Source of the DNA: Bradyrhizobium guangzhouense
GTDB taxonomy: Bacteria; Pseudomonadota; Alphaproteobacteria; Rhizobiales; Xanthobacteraceae
Direction: 5' to 3'
Assembly (NCBI RefSeq): GCF_004114955.1
Contig: NZ_CP030053.1
Span: 6,262,001-6,326,000 of the forward strand
DNA: 64,000 nt
Shown here: piece after piece, positions 44,266 to 52,992 of the stretch
How the letters are laid out: each line of letters starts with the position of its first letter
How positions within the stretch are numbered: position 1 is the first letter of the stretch
Program-made: the position numbers and the translations under genes
The notes under the pieces: generated by a model
Database searches by the model: none
What the model saw: only the letters and a program-made list of their open reading frames with translations
Told to the model about the DNA's origin: nothing

Positions 44266-44448
44266 GCTCCTTGTCGGGCGCGCACACGCCGCAATTGTCC
44301 GGTGTAGGCCGGATGCGGCAGATGACCTATTTTTAAGTACAATTCGACCGCGTTCTCTGCTTCGTGACCCGAAGCTCAAAATCGCGCGGTGTAGCATGCC
44401 GTGCTTTCACGCCCGGATATCAGTGTCCGGGCTTTCACAAGGATCGTG

Positions 44449-45843
44449 ATGTCCTCACACCGATCGATTGCCTGCCTCTTCGCCGCGCTGCTCTCGACAT
44501 CTGCCCTCGACGTCGGCAGCGCATTCGCCCAGACCACGGTCACCTCCGCACCGCCCGCCAGCTTCACGCTTCCCAACGGCCTCCAGGTCGTGGTGATCCC
44601 GGATCACCGCACGCCCGTGGTCACGGAAATGATCTGGTACAAGGTCGGCTCGGCCGACGAGACGCCGGGCAAATCCGGTCTCGCCCACTTCCTCGAACAT
44701 CTGATGTTCAAGGGCACCGAGAAACATCCGGTCGGCGAATTCTCCCAGACCGTGCTCCGCGTCGGCGGCAACGAGAACGCTTCGACCTCGGTCGACTACA
44801 CCAACTATTACCAGCGCGTGCCGAAAGAGCAGCTGCCGACCATGATGGCGTTCGAGGCCGATCGCATGACCGGCCTGGTCCTCAAGGACGAGAACGTGCT
44901 GCCCGAGCGTGACGTCGTGCTCGAGGAGTACAATATGCGCGTTGCCAACAGCCCCGACGCGCGCCTCAACGAACAGATCATGGCCGCGCTCTATCTCAAT
45001 CATCCCTACGGCCGGCCGGTGATCGGCTGGCACCAGGAGATCGAGAAGCTCAACCGCGAGGATGCGCTTGCCTTCTATCGCCGGTTCTACGCGCCGAACA
45101 ATGCGATCCTGGTGATCGCCGGCGATGTCGAGGCCGCCGATGTGCGTCCGCTGGTCGAGCGCAATTTCGGCCCGATCCCGGCCCAGCCGGCGATCCCGGC
45201 GCGGCGCATCCGCCCGCAGGAGCCGGAGCCGGCGGCGCCGCGCACCGTCACACTGTCCGACCCGCGCGTCGAGCAGCCGAGCCTGCGCCGCTATTATCTG
45301 GTGCCCTCGGCGACGACGGCCGCGGCCGGCGAGAGCGCCGCTCTCGACGTGCTCGCGCAGTTGATCGGCAGCGGCAGCAACTCCTATCTCTACCGCGCAC
45401 TGGTCGTCGACAAGCCGCTCGCAGTCTCCGCCAGCGCCAGCTATTCCAGCATCTCGCTCGATCCGACCCAGTTCGCGATCTCGGCCTCGCCGAAATCAGG
45501 CGTCAGCTTCGCCGAGGTCGAGCAGGCCATCGACGGCGTGATCGCCGATGTCGCGCAGAACCCGATCCGTGCCGAGGATCTCGAGCGGGTCAAGACCCAG
45601 CTCATTGCGGAAGCGATCTACGCCCAGGACAATCAGGCGGTGCTGGCACGCTGGTATGGCGGCGCACTGACCACGGGCCTGTCGATCGAGGATATCAGGA
45701 GCTGGCCCGACCGCATCCGCGCCGTCACCGCCGAGCAGGTCCGTGCAGCCGCGCAAAAATGGTTCGAAAAGAACCGCTCGGTGACCGGCTATCTGATCAA
45801 GGATACCAGCACCGCTGCCAAGCGCGAGGAGAAGCGTTCGTGA
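44449..45843 (+). CDS. M16 zinc metallopeptidase, active subunit
   Basis: A 464-residue secreted peptidase with a signal peptide (to about FAQ). The inverted zinc motif HFLEHLMFKG (HxxEH) is intact and a downstream EE (VVLEEYNMRV) provides the third ligand. Families like this act in the periplasm as the active half of a heterodimer. AAGGA is six bases before the ATG at 44449. The following M16 gene starts inside its stop codon (GTGA overlap). Confidence 0.92.
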   Translation: MSSHRSIACLFAALLSTSALDVGSAFAQTTVTSAPPASFTLPNGLQVVVIPDHRTPVVTEMIWYKVGSADETPGKSGLAHFLEHLMFKGTEKHPVGEFSQTVLRVGGNENASTSVDYTNYYQRVPKEQLPTMMAFEADRMTGLVLKDENVLPERDVVLEEYNMRVANSPDARLNEQIMAALYLNHPYGRPVIGWHQEIEKLNREDALAFYRRFYAPNNAILVIAGDVEAADVRPLVERNFGPIPAQPAIPARRIRPQEPEPAAPRTVTLSDPRVEQPSLRRYYLVPSATTAAAGESAALDVLAQLIGSGSNSYLYRALVVDKPLAVSASASYSSISLDPTQFAISASPKSGVSFAEVEQAIDGVIADVAQNPIRAEDLERVKTQLIAEAIYAQDNQAVLARWYGGALTTGLSIEDIRSWPDRIRAVTAEQVRAAAQKWFEKNRSVTGYLIKDTSTAAKREEKRS

Positions 45844-47213
45844 CCTATCCTTTCCTTCGCGCACGCCACGTCGCGTTCGCCTTCGTTACCGGCGCGGCGC
45901 TCGCGCTCGCCTCCGCCTCGCCGTCGCAGGCCGCAGCAAAGATCCAGCACCTGGTGTCGCCGGGCGGCATCGAGGCATGGTTCGTCCAGGATGCGACCGT
46001 GCCGCTGATCGCCATGGAATATTCCTTTGCCGGCGGCTCGGCGCAGGATCCCAAGGACAAGCCCGGCGTTGCCAATCTCGTCGGCGACCTGCTCGACGAG
46101 GGCTCCGGCGATCTCGATTCCAAGACGTTCCACGAGCGGCTCGACCGCCGCGCCATCGAGCTCTCCTTCAGCGCCACCCGCGACACCTTCCGCGGCAGCC
46201 TTCGCATGCTGAGGGACAACAAGGACGAGGCCTTCGATCTGCTGCGGTCCGCGCTGACCTCGCCGCATTTCGACACGGTCGATGTCGAGCGCATCCGTTC
46301 GCAGGTCATCTCGGGCCTGCGCCGCGACACCACAAACCCGACCTCGCTCGCGAGCCGCAAATTCCTGGAGATGACCTTCGGCGATCATCCCTATGGACGG
46401 CAGACCAGCGGCACGCTGGAGAGCGTGCCGACGATCACGGTCGCGGACATGAAGGATTATGTCGGCCGCATCCTCGCCAAGGACACGCTGAAGATCGCTG
46501 TGGTGGGCGACGTCGATCCGGCGACCTTGGGCAAGCTGCTCGACCACACGTTTGGCAGCTTGCCCGCCAAAGCCACTCTGACACCGGTCCCCGACGTCGA
46601 GGCTGCAAAGCCGCCGCAGCGCGCCTTCGTGCCGCTCGACGTGCCGCAGACCGTGATCACCTTCGGCGGTCCCGGCGTGATGCGTAACGATCCGAATTTC
46701 ATGGCGGCCTATGTCGTCAACCATATCCTGGGTGGCGGCGGCCTGTCCTCGCGGCTTTATCGCGAAGTCCGCGAGAAGCGCGGGCTGGCCTATTCGGTAT
46801 TCGAATCGCTGCTCTGGATGGAACATTCGGGAATCTTCATCGGCAACACCGGCACCCGCGCCGACCGTGCCGGCGACACCATAGATGCCATCGAGAAAGA
46901 GGTCCGCCGCATGGCCGACGAGGGTCCGACCCAGAAGGAGCTCGACGAGGCCAAGTCCTATCTGAAGGGTTCGCAGATGCTGGTGCTCGACACCTCCTCC
47001 AAGCTCGCGCAGGCTTTGCTGCAGTATCAGCAGGACAAGTTGCCGATCGATTATATCGAAAAGCGCAACGCCATCGTCGATGCTGTGACCCTGGACGATG
47101 CCAAGGCCGCGGCCAAGCGACTGTGGAGCCAGGGGCTCCTGACGGTGATCGTTGGCCGCGCACCGCAGGCTGCCGCGCAACCGGCGGCCGCACCGGTGAC
47201 GAAGTCGAACTGA
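45840..47213 (+). CDS. M16 peptidase-like partner subunit lacking the zinc site
   Basis: A 457-residue secreted protein with the M16 fold but NLVGDLLDEGS where the active subunit has HFLEHLMFKG, so zinc cannot be bound. It keeps the substrate-binding R/Y pair region GGGLSSRLYREVREKRGLAYSV. It presumably pairs with the product of the preceding gene, like the alpha/beta subunits of mitochondrial processing peptidase. The GTG start overlaps the upstream TGA and has GAGGAG seven bases away. The last residues are alanine-rich. Confidence 0.9.
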   Translation: MTYPFLRARHVAFAFVTGAALALASASPSQAAAKIQHLVSPGGIEAWFVQDATVPLIAMEYSFAGGSAQDPKDKPGVANLVGDLLDEGSGDLDSKTFHERLDRRAIELSFSATRDTFRGSLRMLRDNKDEAFDLLRSALTSPHFDTVDVERIRSQVISGLRRDTTNPTSLASRKFLEMTFGDHPYGRQTSGTLESVPTITVADMKDYVGRILAKDTLKIAVVGDVDPATLGKLLDHTFGSLPAKATLTPVPDVEAAKPPQRAFVPLDVPQTVITFGGPGVMRNDPNFMAAYVVNHILGGGGLSSRLYREVREKRGLAYSVFESLLWMEHSGIFIGNTGTRADRAGDTIDAIEKEVRRMADEGPTQKELDEAKSYLKGSQMLVLDTSSKLAQALLQYQQDKLPIDYIEKRNAIVDAVTLDDAKAAAKRLWSQGLLTVIVGRAPQAAAQPAAAPVTKSN

Positions 47214-47331
47214 CGTCTCCTGACGTTGCCTGAAATGGCCGGGCTCGCCCGGCCATTTGCGTTTCCGCCGTCCCGCCATTGCCGAACATGGACATTCCGA
47301 GATATGTCCTGATGTCACGAATGGTGCCATC

Positions 47332-47748
47332 ATGCTGCGGATATCACGCGATCTCGTCATCGACGAGGACGACATCGAGATCGGCTTTGTCCGCGCCTCC
47401 GGCCCGGGCGGGCAGAACGTCAACAAATTGTCGACCGCGGCCCAGTTGCGTTTCAACACGCGCAAGCTGACCATCCCGGAGGATGCGGCGATCCGGCTCG
47501 CGCGCATCGCGGGGCAGCGCATGACCAAGGACGGCGTGATCGTAATCCATGCCCAGCGCTTCCGCACCCAGGAACGCAACCGGCAGGACGCTATCGATCG
47601 ACTCGTCGAGATGCTGACCGAAACGATGATCCGGCCGACGCCACGCCGTGCAACCAAGCCGACGTTTGGCTCCAAGCAGCGCCGGCTCGACGGCAAGAAG
47701 CGCCGCAGCGACGTGAAGGCCGGCCGCGGCGGCCGCTTCGACGACTAG
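47332..47748 (+). CDS. arfB: alternative ribosome-rescue peptidyl-tRNA hydrolase
   Basis: A 138-residue class I release-factor homologue with the catalytic GGQ loop (ASGPGGQNVNKLST) and a basic C-terminal tail (FGSKQRRLDGKKRRSDVKAGRGGRF) that enters the empty mRNA channel of stalled ribosomes. It frees ribosomes on non-stop mRNA. It lacks the codon-recognition domains of RF1/RF2. The ATG at 47332 gives the usual short N-terminus. Confidence 0.94.
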   Translation: MLRISRDLVIDEDDIEIGFVRASGPGGQNVNKLSTAAQLRFNTRKLTIPEDAAIRLARIAGQRMTKDGVIVIHAQRFRTQERNRQDAIDRLVEMLTETMIRPTPRRATKPTFGSKQRRLDGKKRRSDVKAGRGGRFDD

Positions 47749-47858
47749 GGAAGCCTGTTCCTCCGCGGCAACGGGCATGTGGGCATCCGGGACTTGCCCC
47801 ATGCAATTGCGGGCGAGCGGGACTAAATTGGCCCACAGAACACCCCATTGAGTCTCGC

Positions 47859-49673
47859 ATGCCCGTCCGCCAGCTTCCAGAACAGGTCGTCAACCGCATC
47901 GCCGCCGGCGAGGTGGTCGAGCGCCCGGCGAGCGTGGTCAAGGAACTCGTCGAGAATGCCATCGATGCCGGTGCGAGCCGCATCGACGTCTTCACCGATG
48001 GCGGCGGGCGGCGGCGGATCGGCATTACCGACGACGGCAGCGGCATGACCGCGAAGGACCTTGCGCTCGCCGTCGAGCGCCACGCGACATCCAAGCTCGA
48101 CGACGAGGATTTGCTCCAGATCCGCACCCTCGGCTTCCGCGGCGAGGCCCTGCCGTCGATCGGCTCGGTGGCGCGGCTGTCGATCACCACGCGGCATGCG
48201 AGTGAGCCACACGCCTGGGCACTCACGGTCGAGGGCGGCGAGAAGTCCGAGATCATGCCGGCCGCGCTCGCGCACGGCACCCGCGTCGAGGTCAGCGACC
48301 TCTTCTATGCAACGCCGGCACGGCTGAAATTCCTGAAGACCGACCGCACCGAGGCCGAAGCGATCCGCGAGGTGGTGCGACGGCTGGCGATGGCAAGGCC
48401 CGACGTCGCCTTCACGCTCGCGGGCGAAGAGCGCGCGCCGGTGACTTGGGCTGCTGCGCTACCCGGCGCGGCCGGACGGCTGACGCGGCTTGGCGATATC
48501 CTGGGCGCGGAGTTCCGTAGCCATGCTTTCGAAGTCCATGCCGAGCGCGAGGGCGTCGTCGTCGCCGGCTACGCCGCCGCCCCCGCGCTGACCAAGGCCA
48601 ACGCACTCGGGCAATATCTCTTCGTCAATGGCCGGCCGGTGCGCGACAAGCTGATCCTGGGCGCGGTGCGCGGCGCCTATGCCGATTATCTGCCGCGCGA
48701 CCGGCATCCGGTGCTGGCCCTGTTCGTGACGCTCGACCCGCGCGAGGTCGACGCCAATGTGCATCCGGCCAAGACCGAGGTGCGCTTCCGCAATGCCGGC
48801 CTCGTGCGTGCGCTGATCGTGCATGGGCTGAAGGAAGGTCTCGCGCGCGAAGGCCGCCGCACCGCCGCCAATAGCGGCGGGAGTGCGCTATCCTCGTTCC
48901 GGCCTGCGTTCACGCCGCCGCGTCCTGCAAGCTGGGACTGGCGGGCCTCGCCTTCCGCACCGGTTGCCCCGATGCCGGCATTCGACGGCGCAGCCGCACC
49001 CGCTTTCGCCGAGCGCGCGCAGGCCGCCTTCGATGTCGGCGCGCCCAGTGCGGATGTGCGGTTCGACCCGCAGCCCGTGGCCGATCTCGTCGATCGCCCG
49101 CTCGGCGCGGCGCGCACGCAACTGCACGAGACCTACATCGTGTCGCAAACCCGCGATGGTCTCATCATCGTCGACCAGCACGCCGCGCATGAGCGCATCG
49201 TCTATGAGCGGCTCAAGGCGTCACTCGCCGAAAACGGCGTGCAGAGGCAAATCCTGCTGATCCCCGAAATCGTCGAGATGGACGAGGCAACGGTGGAGCG
49301 GTTGCTCGAGCGCAGCGAAGAGCTCGCGTCCTTCGGTCTCGCGATCGAATCCTTCGGCCCCGGCGCGGTCGCCGTGCGCGAGACGCCCTCGCTGCTGGGC
49401 AAGACCAATGCGGGCGGCCTCTTGCGCGATCTTTCCGAGCACATGGCCGAGTGGGACGAGGCTCTGCCGCTGGAACGTCGCCTGATGCATGTCGCCGCCA
49501 CCATGGCCTGCCACGGCTCGGTGCGCGCCGGACGCAGACTGCGGCCGGAGGAGATGAACGCATTGCTCCGCGAGATGGAGGAGACGCCGAACTCGGGCCA
49601 GTGCAATCACGGCCGGCCGACCTATGTGGAGCTGAAGTTGTCGGACGTCGAGAAGCTGTTCGGGCGGCGATGA
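47859..49673 (+). CDS. mutL: DNA mismatch repair protein MutL, endonuclease type
   Basis: A 604-residue MutL. The GHKL ATPase has VKELVENAIDAGA, ITDDGSGM and LGFRGEALPSI. The C-terminal domain carries the metal-dependent nicking motif DQHAAHERIVYE (D439 onward, pattern DQHAx2Ex4E), ACHGSVRAG and CNHGRP (C582). This is the intrinsic-endonuclease MutL found in bacteria that lack MutH/Dam. The proline/alanine-rich linker covers about 345-415. Confidence 0.96.
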   Translation: MPVRQLPEQVVNRIAAGEVVERPASVVKELVENAIDAGASRIDVFTDGGGRRRIGITDDGSGMTAKDLALAVERHATSKLDDEDLLQIRTLGFRGEALPSIGSVARLSITTRHASEPHAWALTVEGGEKSEIMPAALAHGTRVEVSDLFYATPARLKFLKTDRTEAEAIREVVRRLAMARPDVAFTLAGEERAPVTWAAALPGAAGRLTRLGDILGAEFRSHAFEVHAEREGVVVAGYAAAPALTKANALGQYLFVNGRPVRDKLILGAVRGAYADYLPRDRHPVLALFVTLDPREVDANVHPAKTEVRFRNAGLVRALIVHGLKEGLAREGRRTAANSGGSALSSFRPAFTPPRPASWDWRASPSAPVAPMPAFDGAAAPAFAERAQAAFDVGAPSADVRFDPQPVADLVDRPLGAARTQLHETYIVSQTRDGLIIVDQHAAHERIVYERLKASLAENGVQRQILLIPEIVEMDEATVERLLERSEELASFGLAIESFGPGAVAVRETPSLLGKTNAGGLLRDLSEHMAEWDEALPLERRLMHVAATMACHGSVRAGRRLRPEEMNALLREMEETPNSGQCNHGRPTYVELKLSDVEKLFGRR

Positions 49674-49687
49674 TCTCGTAGTGCCGC

Positions 49688-49774
49688 AGGGTGGATTAGC
49701 CGAAGGCGTAATCCACCTCTTCTGTCTCCGCGGAACGAGACAGTGGCGGATTACGCTTCGCTAATCCGCCCTAC
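49688..49774. repeat. intergenic palindromic repeat, family 1, entering the rsmD 3' end
   Basis: AGGGTGGATTAGCCGAAGGC and ATTACGCTTCGCTAATCCGC...CTAC are inverted around GGAACGAGA. The right arm overlaps rsmD: the TAG stop of rsmD (49761-49763) and the last few codons are inside it. Confidence 0.8.
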
Positions 49775-50318
49775 GCAGAAACACGAACTCCGTGTCGTCA
49801 TACGTCCGCCGCTCCAGCTCCTCATAGCCTTCCGGCGCCGTGAACTGCGCGGCCTTCGCCTCTTCCACCACCAGCAGCGCACCCGGCGTGAGCCAGCCGC
49901 CATCGCGCAAGGACGCCAGCGCCTTCTCCGCAAAGCCCTTGCCGTAGGGCGGATCGAGGAACACCAGTGAGAACGGCTCGACGGGATGCGCGGGGCCGAG
50001 ATCGGTCGCATCGCGGCGATAGACTTTTGTCACCCCGCCGAGCCCGAGCGACTCGACGTTTTTGCGCAGCAGCGCGCGTGCTTCCGCTCCGTTGTCCACG
50101 AACAGAGTGAACTTCGCGCCGCGCGAGGACGCCTCGATGCCGAGCGCCCCGGTGCCGGCAAAGAGATCGAGCACGCGCGCGTCCGGAATCGGATCGTCAT
50201 AGGCATGCACGAGGATGTTGAACACGGACTCGCGCAAGCGATCCGCCGTGGGACGGATGTCGCGCGAAGACGGTGAGGCGAGATTGCGCCCCTTCAAACG
50301 ACCGCCGACGACACGCAA
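49761..50318 (-). CDS. rsmD: 16S rRNA (guanine966-N2)-methyltransferase
   Basis: A 185-residue RsmD with the substrate-binding N-terminus LRVVGGRLKGRNL and RPTADRLRESVFNIL, SAM motif VLDLFAGTGALGIEA and catalytic DPPY (LVFLDPPYGKG). The start is a TTG at 50318, two bases from the stop of the upstream gene: GGGAGGAC supplies the ribosome site six bases away, and the length matches the family. The 3' end runs into a palindromic repeat that provides the stop codon. Confidence 0.92.
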   Translation of the reverse strand: MRVVGGRLKGRNLASPSSRDIRPTADRLRESVFNILVHAYDDPIPDARVLDLFAGTGALGIEASSRGAKFTLFVDNGAEARALLRKNVESLGLGGVTKVYRRDATDLGPAHPVEPFSLVFLDPPYGKGFAEKALASLRDGGWLTPGALLVVEEAKAAQFTAPEGYEELERRTYDDTEFVFLRRAD

Positions 50319-50319
50319 G

Positions 50320-52341
50320 CTAGTCCTCCCGCGGCGCCAGGTCGCGCTTGCCGTGATAGCCGCGCTTGGGGCGGCGCGGCGGGCCGTAGCCGTTGGCCTC
50401 CTCCTCATTGCGCTCGCGGGCTTCGTCACTGCCGGTACGCTGCACCAGCACGCGGCGACCCTTGCGGTCGGCGATCACGGCGCGCTTGGACGTCTTCTCG
50501 CCCTCGCTCGAAGATTTCTTCGGCACGTCGAACTGCGCGCCCGATTTTTCGATCACCTTGTCGCCGAGCTGATCGCGCAGCACGCGCGCACGGACCTCCT
50601 CGACCTGACCCTCGGGGACTTCGCCGAGCTGGAACGGACCGTAGGAGACGCGGATCAGCCGGTTCACCTCAAGCCCGAGATGGGCGCAGACGTTGCGCAC
50701 CTCGCGGTTCTTGCCTTCGCGGATCGCGAACACCAGCCAGACATTGGCGCCCTGGTCGCGCTCCAGCGTCGCCTCGATCGGCCCGTATTTGACGCCCTCG
50801 ACCTCGATGCCTTCCTTGAGCTGGTCGAGCTGCGCCTGGGTGACGTCGCCATGGGCGCGCACGCGATAGCGGCGCAGCCAGCCGGTGTCGGGCAGTTCGA
50901 GCGTACGCGCGAGGCCGCCGTCATTGGTGAGCAGCAACAGGCCCTCGGTGTTGAAGTCGAGCCGGCCGATCGAGATCAGCCGCGGCAGGCCTTCGGGCAG
51001 ATTGTCGAACACGGTGGGACGGCCCTCGGGATCGTCATGCGTGGTCATCAACCCGCGCGGCTTGTGGTAGAGAAACAGCCGCGTACGCTCGCGCTCCGGC
51101 AACGGCTTGCCGTCGACCAGAACGACGTCGTTCTTGGTGATGTCGAGCGCCGGCGAATTGATGACGCGGCCGTTGACGGTGACGCGGCCCTGCGTGACCA
51201 TCTCCTCGGCATCCCTGCGCGAGGCGAGGCCCGCACGTGCAAGAGCCTTGGCGATGCGCTCGCCTTCCTTCTTCGGCTTCGGCGCCTCGTCGCGGCGCGG
51301 ACGTCCTTCGAAGTCACGATCGCGCTCACGATAGGCACCACGGCCGCCGAAGGCCGGACGCTTCTCGAAAATCCGGCTCTCGTCCTCGTTCTCGCGGCGC
51401 GGACGGTCGCGGAAGCGGCCTTCGTTGCGCGGATGCTCCTGCCAATCCGTGCGCCCTTCCGGCCGCTCGCGCGGACGATCGAATTTCGGGCGGTCCCGGA
51501 ACGGACGATCGCCCGATGCGCGGTCATCGCGCGAACGGGAGAAGCGCGGACGGTCGTCGCCATGGCCGCCTTCGCGACGATCGTCGCGCTTCTGCCAGGG
51601 CTTGTCCTCGCCCCGATCGCGGCCGCCGAAATCCTTGCGCGGGCCGCGATCTGGCCCGCCTCGCGAAAACTTTCGCTCGCCGTCGAACTTGCGCTCCGGA
51701 CGCTCGCCGCGCGGCGCGCGATCACCACGATCGAAATTCGGGCGGTCACCACGTGGTTTGAAGCTGCGCTCGCCACGATCCTCGCGCGGACCGCGATCCG
51801 GTCCGCCTCGCGAAAACTTCCGCTCGCCGTCGAACTTGCGCTCCGGACGCTCGCCGCGCGGCGCATAGGGCCGCTTGTCGCCGAACTTCTTGTCGCCGAA
51901 GCGACCGGCGGGACGTGCATCGTCGCGATCCCGGCTGCGTGGCGGACGGTCGTCGCGGCCATAGGACGGACGATCCCCACGCGGCTTGAACGGCCGCTTA
52001 TCGCCATCGCGGGAGGGACGATCGGAGAAGGGGCGGTCGCCGCGCGGCTTGAAGCTGCGCTCGCCGCGGCCCTCGCTGCTGCGGTCGTCGCGCTTGAAGC
52101 GGGGTCGGTCGGAAAAATCGCGGCGGGGGGCATCGCCCTCCTCGCGGCGGCGGAACGGTTTACCCTCGCGAGGCGGGCGGCTGTCACGGTCGCCCCGTCC
52201 CTCGCCCCTGCCCTCGCTCTTGCCCTCGAAGCCGCGCTTGGCGAACTTCTTCTCGGGGCCGCGGGGCTTGCCGCTGCGGCCGCCTTTGGGGGGGCCTCGC
52301 CGGCCGCGGGAATCGTTGTCTTTGTCGCTGTCGCGAGGCAT
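50320..52341 (-). CDS. RsuA/RluB-family pseudouridine synthase with a long disordered N-terminus
   Basis: A 673-residue protein. Residues 1 to about 345 are low complexity, rich in R, D, G, P, K and F, with units such as RGDRPxF and PRGERPERKFDGERKF. Then an S4 domain (ERIAKALARAGLASRRDAEEMV) and the catalytic core with the family aspartate in GRLDFNTEGLLLLTND, plus GKNREVRNVCAHLGLEVNRLIR. It isomerises a uridine in rRNA. The tail is also basic. Such RG-rich heads probably bind RNA non-specifically. It is coupled to rsmD. Confidence 0.9.
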   Translation of the reverse strand: MPRDSDKDNDSRGRRGPPKGGRSGKPRGPEKKFAKRGFEGKSEGRGEGRGDRDSRPPREGKPFRRREEGDAPRRDFSDRPRFKRDDRSSEGRGERSFKPRGDRPFSDRPSRDGDKRPFKPRGDRPSYGRDDRPPRSRDRDDARPAGRFGDKKFGDKRPYAPRGERPERKFDGERKFSRGGPDRGPREDRGERSFKPRGDRPNFDRGDRAPRGERPERKFDGERKFSRGGPDRGPRKDFGGRDRGEDKPWQKRDDRREGGHGDDRPRFSRSRDDRASGDRPFRDRPKFDRPRERPEGRTDWQEHPRNEGRFRDRPRRENEDESRIFEKRPAFGGRGAYRERDRDFEGRPRRDEAPKPKKEGERIAKALARAGLASRRDAEEMVTQGRVTVNGRVINSPALDITKNDVVLVDGKPLPERERTRLFLYHKPRGLMTTHDDPEGRPTVFDNLPEGLPRLISIGRLDFNTEGLLLLTNDGGLARTLELPDTGWLRRYRVRAHGDVTQAQLDQLKEGIEVEGVKYGPIEATLERDQGANVWLVFAIREGKNREVRNVCAHLGLEVNRLIRVSYGPFQLGEVPEGQVEEVRARVLRDQLGDKVIEKSGAQFDVPKKSSSEGEKTSKRAVIADRKGRRVLVQRTGSDEARERNEEEANGYGPPRRPKRGYHGKRDLAPRED
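51637..51865 (-). repeat. internal direct repeats in the pseudouridine synthase gene
   Basis: Two nearly identical copies of about 82 bp, at 51637-51718 and 51784-51865, are offset by 147 bp (49 codons). Both encode the peptide around PERKFDGERKFSRGGPDRGP. They arose by in-frame duplication within the disordered region. Confidence 0.85.
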
Positions 52342-52460
52342 GGATAATCTCACTCAGGGGATGGCCGGAAAGCATTGCGCGCGCTTATTGCGAGCCGCAT
52401 GCTCAGGCAAAATCGATAAGCACTTCTGCTGAAGGCGCAGCTACTAGCAGGTTTCTTCGG

Positions 52461-52919
52461 ATGATACGAGGCTTGAAAGCCCCCTCTTTCATGGATTTGG
52501 CGCTCAAAACGGCCGAAAATGCCGGAAAGGCGGGCGAAGTTCCGATCGGCTGCGTGGTGGTCCGCAATTACGAGGTCATCGCCACCGCCGCCAACCGGAC
52601 GCTGACCGATTACGACCCCACCGGCCACGCCGAGATCATTGCGCTGCGCGAGGCGGCGAAGAAGATCGGCAGCGAGCGGCTGGTCGACTGCGACCTCTAC
52701 GTGACGCTGGAGCCCTGCACCATGTGTGCGGGCGCGATCTCCTTTGCAAGGGTCCGCCGGCTCTATTACGGCGCCGCCGACCCCAAGGGCGGCGCGGTGG
52801 AGTCGGGCGTGCGGTTCTTTGCCTCCCCGACCTGCCACCACGCGCCGGATGTCTATTCCGGCGTCGGTGAGAGCGAGGCGGCGCGGCTGCTCAAGGAGTT
52901 CTTTCGCGAGCGGCGCTGA
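52461..52919 (+). CDS. tadA: tRNA(adenine34) deaminase
   Basis: A 152-residue cytidine/deoxycytidylate-deaminase fold enzyme with the zinc motifs GHAEIIAL and EPCTMCAGA, and the tRNA-type FARVRRLYYGAADPKGGA. It converts A34 to inosine in tRNA-Arg. The N-terminal start is uncertain: ATG 52461, TTG 52473 or ATG 52491 are all in frame. It is divergent from the pseudouridine synthase gene. Confidence 0.93.
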   Translation: MIRGLKAPSFMDLALKTAENAGKAGEVPIGCVVVRNYEVIATAANRTLTDYDPTGHAEIIALREAAKKIGSERLVDCDLYVTLEPCTMCAGAISFARVRRLYYGAADPKGGAVESGVRFFASPTCHHAPDVYSGVGESEAARLLKEFFRERR

Positions 52920-52937
52920 CTAGCCACACGCTCCGCT

Positions 52938-52967
52938 GTCATGCCCCGCGAAGGCGGGGCATGACAG
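52938..52967. repeat. short palindrome between convergent genes
   Basis: GTCATGCCCCGC-GAAG-GCGGGGCATGAC is a 12-bp perfect stem with a 4-base loop, 20 bases after tadA and 26 before the hydrolase stop on the other strand. It may end both transcripts, although no T-tract is present. Confidence 0.7.
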
Positions 52968-52992
52968 ATGAGTGTGTGGTGGACGGCGAGGA

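Noticed and set aside
45789..47696. Minus-strand open frame of about 635 codons across the second M16 gene and arfB
   Set aside because: Shadow of two genes with clear motifs on the plus strand.
50215..52347. Plus-strand open frame of about 710 codons opposite the pseudouridine synthase gene
   Set aside because: Its sequence is an alanine/arginine/leucine-rich mirror of the RG/RD-rich coding strand, with no domain; the minus strand has S4 and synthase motifs.
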